Source: Dermanyssus gallinae
Taxonomy: Eukaryota; Arthropoda; Arachnida; Mesostigmata; Dermanyssidae
DNA length: 64,000 nucleotides
NCBI GenBank assembly: GCA_003439945.1
Contig: QVRM01005973.1
Coordinates: 1 to 64,000 of the forward strand
Reading direction: 5' to 3'
Both the position numbers and the translations under genes were made by a program. Below, one piece after another: positions 23,767-44,486 of the stretch. Below the pieces are notes generated by a model that searched no databases, was not told where the DNA came from, and saw only the letters and a program-made list of their open reading frames with translations. Position 1 is the stretch's first letter. Each line of letters opens with the position of its first letter.

Positions 23767-24217
23767 GGCAGATGCTTGGTATGGGATGCTACAGTGCCCT
23801 GTACAGTGGCTCCCTCATATATACGCCACAGTTCACTAGAAGCGGGATGGGTTGCCGAGTGCGCAGACAATGGGAAAAAACGCAAGTACCAAGAACTGGA
23901 GGCAAGTTAGATCGTAGTGCCAATATCTATAGAAACAATGGGTCCGGTAAGCAAGGGAACCAAGAGATTCATCAGTGAGCTGGGCCAACGGATTACAGAT
24001 CTCACAGGGAATCGGCGCGAAGGCGAGTTTCTACGGCAACTGCTGTCGCTTGCAGTGTGCCGAGGAAACGCCGGCTGTATTGTCGGTTCCATGGAATAAT
24101 ATTTAGGAGCTAGGAGAAGACAAGGAGTACACGTTCACACCTCACAATTGTAACATTTAAACAATACTAATAAATAATAATAATAAAAAACAAATAATAA
24201 TAATAATAATAATAATA

Positions 24218-24295
<78 letters not shown>

Positions 24296-27200
24296 CATTA
24301 TTATTTTAAAAATGCCGCTAATGTGTTGTCTCGCTGTCATTTGTTTACAAAACGACTATTCGAATTGAACAGGTGGAACTAAATCGCCAGCTGGAGCAGC
24401 AGAAGATCTGGTTAAGAGAGCAGGTCGATGGAGAAACGGATCGACCCGGTCATCATGGGCTTCAAGGCTTGGAACTGGATACGCTGTCGGAGGTCAGGCG
24501 TTCTTCCTATATGCATATATGCACTTCCACACAGATGTCAATACATAATATATATATATATTCGCTACACAAGCAACCGAATACTGGTCTCAACAACTAC
24601 ACAACACGTTCGACGGGGCACATTTTAAAAAGCACACGAAACGCTCTTTGTACATTACTGGATTTAGGGTAAGCCCTACCTATCTGGTAAGGAGTATTTA
24701 AACCTACTAAAGCTCAGGATCAACGCACTACCAACGTGTGCCAGATTGGCCAGGGGACGCCCGGGCTACAACAAACGTTGTAGGCACGGGTGTTATGCGC
24801 CTGAGACGTTGGCTCATGTCGCTCACATGTGCGATGCAACACACAAGCAAACTATAAAGAGACATGACGACGTCTGTGATTGCGTGGCGCGTCTTCTCCG
24901 CGAGAGGGGTCATGAGGTGGTTTGTGAGCGAGTATTCCGTCGACCGGGCGCACCGGGTCTAATAACAACATCTACCCAGGTCTGGGTTTTAGACGCCGAG
25001 GTTTGCGGCCCAAACAGGGACCTGGCAAGAGCGCGGCAAGATTACCAAATACGACGTCGAGTTCCTAAGAGCGGCGCTACCCGGCCCTCAAAAACCTCGC
25101 AGATTCGGATCCATCACTATCTCTATAAGTGGTGTATGGGACTCCGAATCTGCGAGTACGCTCTTAAGGCTCGGCGTCACAAAGAGGAATCGTATAGATC
25201 TTACCGTTTTAACGTTGCAAGGTACTTTGAGGATATAACGCTCGCACCGAGTCCATAAGAGCGGGGGCTGCCATCAGGCAAGGACACGGACTGCTGATTC
25301 TTAACCTCACGTAACACCATTTTACCACCATTTTTTATTAAGGCCAGTACTTTCGAGTGTACAAACGTATTGTAAATGAGTAATACATCACAATGTATAT
25401 ATATATATACATGAAGCGCATTACGGAGGAGAGAAACAGGCGGTTGTGTGCCGCGTCTAATTGGCGCGGTAGTGCGTGTGAGCACATCATCCGTTGCAAA
25501 AATCGACGATTGAGGAGCGGCAAATGTTCAACCGGCCGCTATTTGCCGCCGGATGAACGCCGTATACGGGGGGAGATGGTGTGTCCGACAATTCAGGAAG
25601 AAAGTGGAGTGCACGTTGTCTTGAATGCCGGGAATATTTGAGTAATGACCCGAGTCCAGGCCAAGCAAACACTGTAATTGTAATCACTGCCGAACTCATC
25701 GACAAGGTGATCGTTCTGGTGAGATATGATCGGCGTATTTCAAGGCAAATATTGGTAGTGGCGATAGCGGCCCACTTTGGAATGCTGTGGGGCTAGCTAG
25801 TTGGAGCAGCTTGAAACCCTAAAAACGTCTCAGAGCGAGGCGCTTCAACCCGGACGACGAGCTGAAGGAGGAGCTGAAGGACACAGTGGCAGACTGACTG
25901 TTGTAACAGTCCCAGGAATTCTGGGAACAGGAAATCCTTCGTCTCGTGAAACAGTTGGACAGTTGTGTTCAGGCCTCTGGCGCAATTATACCTGGACGTC
26001 GTTTTGCTGCTTTTTGTTTGAGCACCTCTCATGTTTGTTTTTGTATGTATTGAACATTTAAATGTATTTAATGTATATAAATTGAAATTTGAATATTTTG
26101 CTGGAACATGTGGTGAGATATCTAGTGACGCGAACCAATATAAATATATACTACGGGTATTTATGAATAACTTTAAGCTATATAATCTTGCGACCCGCAA
26201 ACCTGGCATTGCCTTCTATACTCCTGCGGTACACACGTACTGTTTGACTTTTTCTTGATGACGACCCTCACTATGGTCACATGTTTTTCGTCAAATACAA
26301 ACAACTTTTTTTCTAGTGGTTCGGTGGCAACGACAACCATGAATGTTTTGTTGCAATAAAATTGCTATTCTGAAAACAGGCACAACTTCATCGGTGTCTT
26401 CGGCAGCTCGAGAAGGAACGAGACAATTTGCGAAGCGACGTGCGCGACCACGAATGGCGCCTTGATCAGGAATCGAGAGCATTCTACAAATTCGATGAAG
26501 CGCGCAAAGCCTATCATACCGAAATCCAGGTGCGGAGAAGTGACTGAGGGGCCAGAATGATCTCTACTATAACTGACCTAATATTTTATCTAGTTTCTCT
26601 ACTATAACTGATAAGTAAATAATCATATGAATACACGAACTGCATTTTGCATACACTCAATGACAGACTATCATTTTTGAAGGACCTCATGCCTAATGTA
26701 CAGCCCTGACTAGAAGATGATCACGACTTTCGAAAATACATAGATGTACTTAGAATGCTGATCCCGGAGTACGGACACGATCAGTTAAATTGATTGAACA
26801 AAGGAGGCAATATTCCTTGGGAGCTTTGCATTTATATATTTGTATTAACTCTATACTTTTACTGTAGGGAAATGCTCTTTATTCTTTAAAATTCGTTAAG
26901 TATGTTCGTAAAATGCATGGCAATCATGATGAGATACAACTTAGCTTACAATGTGCACACTGCAGAGCCTGTTATACGTAATCACATATTGGTTGCGGTA
27001 TTTTAAGGGCCATAACATTTACCTTAAAGTAGATATATAATCATATGCTGCTCAATTACCGTATGGCTTCAGGACGCGATGACAAATTTGGAAACACTGC
27101 GATCGAAGGTCAAGATGATCAGCAATGATTATATCATGTTCAGCAAGCGCAAGTATGTCACCAAACTTTTTACTACAGTATATATATATATATACAGATA

Positions 27201-27752
27201 GGTCAGGACGTTATATATATGCACATTTATACAGTGTGGTAATGAATGTTCTTGTCATACTTAAGGGGGATTGTAGAATTTAAAAATAGGCATTTTTGTA
27301 AATGGAATGGGAGATCAGAAATGAGGTAGTGCATTTGCACATTGCAAAATTCGACGATTGAGGAGCAGCAAAATGTTATCAGACGGAACGCACTTAATCG
27401 ACCGATTATCATTGTCAAGTAAAACACATCTCAAAGGAAGCTTCAACGAACTGAAGAAAACAGTGGAGGACTGGCTCTTGTCGCAGCCCTAGAAATCCTG
27501 GGTACAGGGAATATTTTAGCTCGTGAAACAATAAAAACTTCAATTACATTCACAACGTCGAGTCGAACCTTTTAATTTGAACACTGTACAAAGAATCAGC
27601 CCGTGCGCTACACTTATATGCGTGGGCTTAAGTTTAAATGACAAAGTTAGGTCCACAGCAGTACAAGTACAACACAGCGTTAAACCTTTTCTTCTGTTTT
27701 AATGCACACAGACCTATTAATTTGGGTCGAAGCTACGGCTCTTGGTAGCTCC

Positions 27753-27794
<42 letters not shown>

Positions 27795-27956
27795 GCCTGC
27801 ATTTACATGCTGTGGTTTACCAGGGGCAACATTCTGCCAAACCAACGCGTCCTCGATCCGAAACGGGGTCCCATCAAGAAGATTGCTGCAGTTCGTAGCT
27901 TGCCCAAGCTAAACAGCGGGGATCGCGAACGGAGTTCCGGCCACCTCAGTGAGTAG
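21232..27956 (+). CDS. CCDC169: CCDC169-like coiled-coil protein (six coding exons)
   Basis: Joined exons: 21232-21296, 21598-21715, 24373-24492, 26407-26529, 27073-27152, 27824-27956, all with GT donors and AG acceptors and consistent phases. The product is about 212 residues; vertebrate CCDC169 is about 214. Landmarks along the protein are LLEEI near the start, a predicted coiled coil (VLEQSIRDLEQTVVQLESRI), NEWKLRYMTQVELNRQLEQQ, LEKERDNLRSDVRD, EWRLDQESRAFYK and the C-terminal KRGPIKKIAAVRSLPKLNS. These follow the vertebrate protein in order. The molecular function is not known to me; homologues are small coiled-coil proteins. Introns 2 to 5 hold transposons. The start could be ATG 21232 or 21244, and an upstream exon cannot be excluded. 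Confidence 0.87.
21598..21715 (+). CDS. CCDC169: CCDC169 exon 2
   Basis: Acceptor GTGACAG, donor GTGAGC; 118 bp completing the split Lys and adding 39 codons. A heptad-like Leu/Val pattern in HVLEQSIRDLEQTVVQLESR indicates a coiled coil. Confidence 0.85.
22177..22701. mobile_element. Foldback element family A, copy 2 (short)
   Basis: Begins CAGGGTCTCCCAGAAAG and ends with CCCTG, flanked by TA on both sides (22175-22176, 22702-22703). Arms of roughly 250 bp pair with each other: 'cctatgtcgggcaa' style blocks, 'ctctgagaagtgttgtttcggagtgagagtga' and its reverse complement near 22590-22625. It lies in CCDC169 intron 2. The centre found in copy 3 is missing. Confidence 0.8.
22885..23728 (-). pseudogene. 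RLE-type LINE 3' end with zinc finger and endonuclease-like domain
   Basis: On the minus strand a 204-codon open frame (23625 to 23011) follows a short upstream stretch with one stop. It shows CRACG, then GLHPLSC (C25, C28, H38, C42), then RH at 51-52, then KRPDGV at 82-87 and VWDATV with D101. This resembles the CCHC finger and PD-(D/E)xK-like endonuclease at the C-terminus of R2-group LINEs. It ends RGNAAAIIGSMD. A (TAA)n tail at about 22891-22935 marks the 3' end. The 5' side is truncated at 23728. No RT is present. Confidence 0.7.
23729..23765. repeat. (TAA)n microsatellite between two LINE 3' fragments
   Basis: Perfect TAA repeats separate a minus-strand and a plus-strand LINE fragment that meet head to head. 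Confidence 0.9.
23766..24170 (+). pseudogene. RLE-type LINE 3' end, second copy, opposite strand
   Basis: Starts inside the endonuclease-like domain (GRCLVWDATVPCTVAPSYI in shifted frames) and ends RREGEFLRQLLSLAVCRGN...GSME with stop at 24097-24099. Same family as the minus-strand copy, clearly diverged at the DNA level. A frameshift and a stop lie near 23900. A 3' UTR then leads into an A-rich (AATA)n tail. Confidence 0.7.
24165..24306. repeat. Back-to-back (TAA)n and (TTA)n tracts
   Basis: About 50 bp of AAT repeats turns into about 85 bp of ATT repeats at 24220, forming a self-complementary block just 66 bp before CCDC169 exon 3. Confidence 0.9.
24373..24492 (+). CDS. CCDC169: CCDC169 exon 3
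   Basis: Acceptor TTGAACAG, donor GTCAGG; 120 bp, 40 codons, phase 0. VELNRQLEQQKIWLREQV continues the coiled coil; the GETDRPGHHGL linker is less conserved. Confidence 0.87.
24672..25258 (+). pseudogene. R2-like LINE C-terminus (CCHC finger and RLE region)
   Basis: Open frame to the stop at 25256-25258. The segment upstream reads GKEYLNLLKLRINALPT, typical of the region before the finger in R2/NeSL-type elements. The finger is CRHGC then ETLAHVAHMC, followed by KRHDDVCD. The endonuclease core reads VWVLDAEVCGPNRDLARARQ. The preceding KPD(L/I) segment that should supply the first catalytic Asp is missing (RRPGAPGLITTSTQ instead), so a small internal deletion has removed it. It lies in CCDC169 intron 3, same strand. 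Confidence 0.75.
25495..25990 (+). pseudogene. Internally deleted mariner-type transposase, copy 1
   Basis: N-terminal blocks VSDNSGRKWSARC-like and ITAELIDKV..LVRYDRRIS (helix-turn-helix region, 25560-25760) are followed almost at once by C-terminal blocks RRFNPDDELKEELKDTV and QEFWEQEILRLVKQLDSCVQ (25840-25980). The central catalytic DDD region is missing. Frameshifts occur. Intron 3 of CCDC169. Confidence 0.6.
26407..26529 (+). CDS. CCDC169: CCDC169 exon 4
   Basis: Acceptor TTCGGCAG, donor GTGCGG; 123 bp, 41 codons. This is the best conserved block: LEKERDNLRSDVRDHEWRLD then QESRAFYKFDEARKAYHTEI. Confidence 0.9.
27073..27152 (+). CDS. CCDC169: CCDC169 exon 5
   Basis: Acceptor GGCTTCAG, donor GTATGT; 80 bp, 26 codons plus AA of a split Lys codon. 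Variable region DAMTNLETLRSKVKMISND. Confidence 0.8.
27285..27545 (+). pseudogene. Internally deleted mariner-type transposase, copy 2
   Basis: Shares 'aattcgacgattgaggagc(a)gcaaaatgtt' with copy 1 at 25500-25530 and the C-terminal block ELKKTVEDWLLSQP then VQGIF.LVKQ near 27445-27530. A more extreme deletion of the same element type, in intron 5 of CCDC169. Confidence 0.5.
27755..27788. repeat. (TA)n microsatellite
   Basis: TA run 35 bp upstream of the CCDC169 exon 6 acceptor. Confidence 0.95.
27824..27956 (+). CDS. CCDC169: CCDC169 exon 6 (terminal)
   Basis: Acceptor TTTACCAG; completes the split Lys and ends at TAG 27954-27956. Carries the conserved basic tail KRGPIKKIAAVRSLPKLNS. A candidate AATAAA lies at 28721-28726; a closer signal was not obvious. 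Confidence 0.87.
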
Positions 27957-30589
27957 AGACAGGACCGAAACGAGTGAGACAACCCGAAACAGGAACAGTG
28001 AAAAGCCGTGAAACCTCCAGAGATGGAAAAACGACCAGCAGTCCTGCTTTACTCGACGCATTTCCTCGACGTCTGCTGTTTTTCGAAGCGTGGACATTTC
28101 AGGCTCCTCGGCGTTATTATTGTCAATTGTATTGCATGTGTATCCGTGTGCCGAGGTCGGAATGTACCGCTCCTACTTGGCCGGTTGAACGGCGATAAAA
28201 TATACTTCGCCGAGTGTTTACAGAGCCCAACTGCGATATAGTTCTTGCATTGTAGATTGGTTTATATTGCGAATACCACGACAACAAACTTCGGTAACGG
28301 AATAACAAATGACTTGTCAATGACAACAATGACGAATTTTATAACTATGACGGAGTATCGGTGGCAGCTCTATTTAAATACAAACATATCTAGATATTGA
28401 GTGTATGTATGTGAATAAGCTCGTATATATACGCATATGTGTATATGCACACATACATATGTATTTGTGTGACCCATGAGAGAGAGATTGTACTGTAGCT
28501 GCTAATATACTTTTCTCTGATCTCGTATTCAATGTTGAGATTTTCTGTATTCGAGATTCAGAACTAGTATTGCGGTCGTTGTCACATTGCGATCCTAGCT
28601 CTGTATCTAACTGCTAGAAAACAACTTACACTTTTTGTTACTGTCAAATATGACAGATAACTTCATTGTAGATGAACTGCAATAGTATGTACACGATTCT
28701 ATAAACTCCACACAGAGTTTAATAAAGCAACACAAACCTACACGAGATAAAAAAAGAGTAATAAAATATAATAAATCTGATAAAAAATAAATAACTCTGA
28801 TATGAAATACCATATGATACCATGTGATCCTCAATATCGATGGCGTTTGAGAAAACGGCAACTCCTCAACGCAACTATTAAGGGTATTAATTACTCGAAC
28901 GGTGCTTTGAATTGTGTTGAGCGTACTTTGCAAAATGGTTGGTACTCGGACCATACCGATCAAACCGATATTACTTCTGTAATGTGCCCGCGTAGACCTT
29001 ATCTGTACGTACTCATTCCAAAAATAGTATTGTGCCATATATGCCTATGTTTAGTAGATGACTACCACGCTCAATTTATTTGAAATATTTTCATATTTAT
29101 TGTAATCGATATGATGATAACACGACACAAATGCATTATCAGCTCGCGCTGCGTGTTTATACAGCAACGCGGTAGATTCGCCTTATATATATGCTCAATA
29201 GATAATCTATTACCTATAACAATTCATGTTGTTCTCAATTAGCTTTCTAAGCGTTTTCTATTGACTTACGTACCACATGTTGCCGGTAACAGCTGCACTA
29301 GCTGTTTGGGCTTAGGACTCATATGACTCTCATTTTCATTCCAAAACGCTCATAATCTGAACTGGGTTAGCTTTATCGAAAACCGCCGTTAGGATGGACG
29401 ACAGTGTCTATCGTGAAGAGAGTATGGCAAGTCAGATGTATATATATATATGTGTACACTAGCCTAAACGAATCCATGTCTAATATGCTCTAATATGTAT
29501 CAGGACCACTATGAGTGCTGACTCAGTATTAAGTCTGACGGTTCCTCACTCATCTGTGAGGGATTCTCAGGTGATCCTCACGAGACTAGTCTCTAACTCT
29601 AAGTAAAACTGAGCAATATTTGTAAATGAGATATCTTACTGCAAAACCATTTAAAATATTCGAATTAGTGACGCAAGCGTGCTGCAGCGTCAGTACTTAG
29701 AATATGTTCAATGGAAATTTGGCGGCGTCCGTTGCAATTGATGTGTGTGGTCGCGCGCAGATTAATTCCCCGCACTGACACTGGGTATCGAGAAAAGTGC
29801 ACACATGCTTTAACTGTACCGGTTCGCGTAACCGATCACGCTACCTCAATTTCTCTTGAGCAAACGTTTCAGCTGTGTAAACAACATCTGCAACACGCAG
29901 GGTAAAATCAGCGCAAAATCACGCCTAGATCTACTAGAAATGAACACTCTACATCTCGAAACAAGGATCGATCTGAATTCTCGTCTCTCATTTCGAGGCC
30001 TTTACACGATCGACGGATATCAACCTGATCTTCTTCTTTTCGCTGGATAAAGATCAAGGACCTCAACCTAACTTCATATTTCTGTAGTCTAAAAGGTTAC
30101 AGTCATCATCGCCCGTAGCAGTTAGATAGTAACTGATCGAATTACTCTCTTAGATTTTAATCCTACAGATCTGTCGATGATCTCAGACGCTTTTTTCAAA
30201 AGCAAACACGTTAGAAAATCGCATACTTCAGCTACAGCCTAGAATCTCAACCGACAACCGGTTTCGTTGTCAGACGCGTAACTCAATCTGCCAACCATCT
30301 TATCCGTCCCTCTATATGGTCTCAATTAAGAGCTACCTATGAAACTGGCATAACAATAACGACGTCTATAATAATAATCTATACTACTCATTCCTTCTCC
30401 CCAGCGTTCTCCCCAGTTCGACGGCAATTCAATCGTCCATTACCTTTAATTCGAGCCTTCGATTCTAAGTAGCCTTTACATAAGCCATAGCACACTATTT
30501 CTGGACACAAAGGGCCGGCGGGCCACGTCCGTTGAGGACCATTGCCGCCGCTATTTGCTGGCAACGAAGCGTTCCGTCCAAGCGGGCTT
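27957..30589. other. Intergenic between two convergent genes
   Basis: Includes 3' UTRs of CCDC169 (+) and PCCB (-). Candidate poly(A) signals are AATAAA at 28721-28726 (+) and ATTAAA on the minus strand at 30445-30450. No other gene or transposon was recognised in this 2.6 kb, which is unusually repeat-free for the window. Confidence 0.45.
30445..30450 (-). terminator. Candidate PCCB poly(A) signal ATTAAA
   Basis: The first ATTAAA on the minus strand after the PCCB stop, about 140 nt downstream. No AATAAA is closer. Signal identity alone, so tentative. Confidence 0.3.
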
Positions 30590-41553
<10,964 letters not shown>

Positions 41554-41862
41554 CTGAAAAGCGGATTAGAGTTACCATTAGAGTCACTGCAATAACAGAG
41601 CGGTAGATGGAAAGTGAGGTAGCATGTCATGCTCTGAAACTCTTATGCAATACGTACAGCACTAGATGTGATCATTATTATCACTTATTGCGCTATGTTA
41701 TTGTTTTACTAACTACTGCCCTCTGTTTAACCCTACTGTTTTTGCTGTTCATTCGCGTCAGCTTGAATAATACTTTTAAGCAAGCTTCTTGCCCTCATAA
41801 ACTGCGGCAGCTTCCTTCTTTAGATCTATTCATTTTCTTACATGTTACTTCTCTTCTAAGAC

Positions 41863-41865
<3 letters not shown>

Positions 41866-41909
<44 letters not shown>
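41866..41909. repeat. (TA)n microsatellite
   Basis: Perfect 44-bp TA run. Confidence 0.95.
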
Positions 41910-41912
<3 letters not shown>

Positions 41913-42179
41913 ATTGATTATTCTCTTGACATGTAGACCTAAATACACATGTCACCCTTTTATATTAGGGGCGCTTAGAGCGGCACCACATATATTACCT
42001 ACGCATCCATAACATCAATGTATCTTCCAATACCTACTGAGTATTTGCCTTCAATTGGGACAACTTCCTCTCTGCAATATCGACATGGTCCTTTCTAACA
42101 TTTTATCCTAAAGCTAGAGTCTCCCACATCTCTGCCCCCCAAGGCTGTACATTATGTTATATTACGTTTATGGACTCAG

Positions 42180-42182
<3 letters not shown>

Positions 42183-42238
<56 letters not shown>
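42183..42238. repeat. (TA)n microsatellite
   Basis: TA run with a single C interruption near 42224. Confidence 0.95.
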
Positions 42239-42989
42239 TCGTATCCTGTGCAGTAGTAATGCTCAATGTTTCTGCGCACGTTGGTGACGGACGTGCGTTA
42301 TTTAACATGCTCGATCATTGTAAACACATTCATGCGCGCACATCTCAAACGTGGCTACCGTCGCGCCGCGATGATCTTCGGCACGCCCGCGACGTCTGTG
42401 GCACGGACCACATTCAGCTCACACATATACATTAGCACAATGCACATAACGGCGTGTATCTGAGCGCATGTGTACGTTAACATTAGATCATCCGCGCACA
42501 GCAGAGGCCGGCCGGCTTCCGGCCAGACCGCCAGTAGGTCTTCAAACTGTTGGTCCGACGGCAGCTCACTGCAGCGACACGGAATTGAGACCGTATATGT
42601 AAGATAGCATCGCGCTGCAAAATAACCTTCTGCAGACCTTCAGCACTATCAGCTCACGAAGCAAGAAGCCGTGATACAGCACCGTGAAGGTGAAGGAGAA
42701 CCCGCTGCAGGAACGATGTTAGCCTTGCATTTCAACGGAATTATGTACAGCCGGCCGGCGAAAGCTTAATAAGGTATCATCACACAGGAGTACTTACTAC
42801 ACAAAGCTCGGTTGCACTGATCCACTTGAGAAGTCGAAATTATACATTGACACATTTTATGGTGATGATGCATATGAACGAATCACGCATCTCGCGTGAT
42901 CACATCTGTCCTGTGGGGGCGACATTGGCGCCATCAACAGTCCTCTGGAGGACCGGAAGCGCTCAAAGAAAGCTGTTGTTGCTTGTAAG

Positions 42990-43034
42990 AATGTAGGGTA
43001 TGTAGGGTATATAGGGTATGTAGTATGTAGGGTA
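42990..43034. repeat. GTAGGGTAT-type minisatellite
   Basis: Five slightly varying units of 7-10 bp built on GTAGGGTAT. Confidence 0.75.
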
Positions 43035-43163
43035 CCCAGCAACTGACACGTGACACAGCCAGCAGGGCTCAGTGGCTAGACCTGTCACTGGAACACCACC
43101 TTGTGGCAAAGAGACACCCATGCAAAGCGTGCGAACATTTTGCGCGTAGCAATTCTTCCTTTA

Positions 43164-44484
43164 CGAGGTGTGTTCAATCGTTATCGCGACTTTTGAATTT
43201 TCGCGGGTTACGTATATTCGAATTTCGATTTTTTGTGGCGTTATGTTGGTACTCATGTCTTTCACTTATGCCGACAAGCTCGGCCATTTTGAATGTTCAC
43301 TTAATTGTTGACAGCTGCTTTGCTTGCACGTGTTTTGGATCGTCTTCGATTTTTACCTATTCAAAAAAATGGATCAAATAACCTGTATCAAATTTTGTGT
43401 GAAAAACGAAATTAAGTGCGCGGATGCATTCCGAATGTAGACTGTGGCATACGGAGAAGCTACCTTGGACCGAAGCAACGTTTATCGGTGGTACAAAATG
43501 TTCTCAGAAGGCCGAGAAGATGTGAACGACGAAGAGCGTGCCGGACGCCCGAGCACTTCAACAACAGACGAAAAAATTAATGAAGTGGAGAAAATGGTAT
43601 TGGCCAATCGTCGAATCACCGTTAGAGAAGTTGCTGAGGACCTAAACATATCGATTGGCTCGTGCCATTCGATTTTTATCAATGATTTGGGCATGGGACG
43701 GGTCGCCGCGAAATTCGTACCAAAATTGCTCAATTGCGACCAAAAACAGCATCGCATGAACATTGCTAATGAGATGTTGGACTCTGTCCGCGACGACCCA
43801 AATTTGCTCCAGAGGGTCATAACTGGTGACGAATCGTGGGTTTATGGTTATGACGTGGAAACCAAAGCTCAATCATCTCAATGGAAGCTGCCGCACGAAC
43901 CAAGACCGAAAAAAGCGCGCCAAGTTCGGTCGAATGTGAAAGTTTTGCTGACAGTTTTCTTCGATTGCAGGGGCGTGGTGCATCATGAGTTCTTGCCACA
44001 GGGTAGAACGGTCAATAAGGAATATTACCTGCAAGTTATGCGCACTTTGCGCGAAGCAATCCGCCAGAAACGCCCGGATTTGTGGAAGAACAAAAATTGG
44101 CTTTTGCACCACGATAACGCCCCTGCTCACACATCGTTGCTTGTGCGCGAGTTTTTGGCCAAAAACAACACACTAATGATGCCGCAGCCACCGTATTCCC
44201 CAGATCTGGCCCCCTGTGACTTTTTCTTCTTCCCTAAACTGAAGAGGCCCATGAAAGGACGACGTTACGCTACGCTTGACGAGATAAAGACGGCATCGAA
44301 GGAGGAGCTGAACAAGATTAAAAAAAATGTTTTTTTGAAGTGCTTCGAAGATTGGAAAAACCGTTGGCACAAGTGTATAATATCTCATGGGGATTACTTT
44401 GAAGGGGACAAACTAGATATTCATGAATAAATTAATAATTTTTGAAAAAACACAAAAGTCGCGATACGTTTTGAACACCATATG
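43164..44484 (+). mobile_element. Mariner transposon, 1,321 bp, nearly intact
   Basis: Imperfect terminal inverted repeats: CGAGGTGTGTTCAATCGTTA at the left, and at the right the reverse complement CATATGGTGTTCAAAACGTA; both continue TCGCGACTTTTG. TA flanks at 43162-43163 and 44485-44486. Length and layout are normal for mariner. A different subfamily from the element at 4291-5567. Confidence 0.95.
43369..44430 (+). pseudogene. Mariner transposase with one premature stop codon
   Basis: Cut-and-paste DDE transposase. ATG at 43369 opens a 353-codon frame broken only by TAG at 43438-43440 (codon 24). The same frame then runs 330 codons to the stop at 44428-44430. It has an N-terminal helix-turn-helix pair (KFCVKNEIKCADAF; ITVREVAEDLNIS), a linker WVPHL-type region (KFVPKLL) and the DD34D triad: ITGDESWVYGY, LHHDNAPAHTS and PPYSPDLAPCDFF. 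Spacing between the last two Asp is 34 residues. Length fits the family. Only the stop prevents a full product; a downstream restart would lack the first DNA-binding helix. Confidence 0.95.
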
Positions 44485-44486
44485 TA

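Larger units (their letters stand above)
41554..43163. other. No gene seen; microsatellites; expected to hold or precede the PCCB 5' exon
   Basis: (TA)n runs at 41866-41909 and 42183-42238, and a short GTAGGGTAT tandem array at 42990-43034. I searched the minus strand for an ERIxxKR-type exon with a GT donor in phase 0 and did not find one. Confidence 0.4.

Noticed and set aside
43055..43110. GGGCTCAGTGGCTAGACC resembling a tRNA A box
   Set aside because: No B box follows, so neither a tRNA nor a SINE can be supported.
43482..44388. Several open frames antisense or shifted to the mariner transposase
   Set aside because: Shadows of the real transposase frame at 43369-44430.
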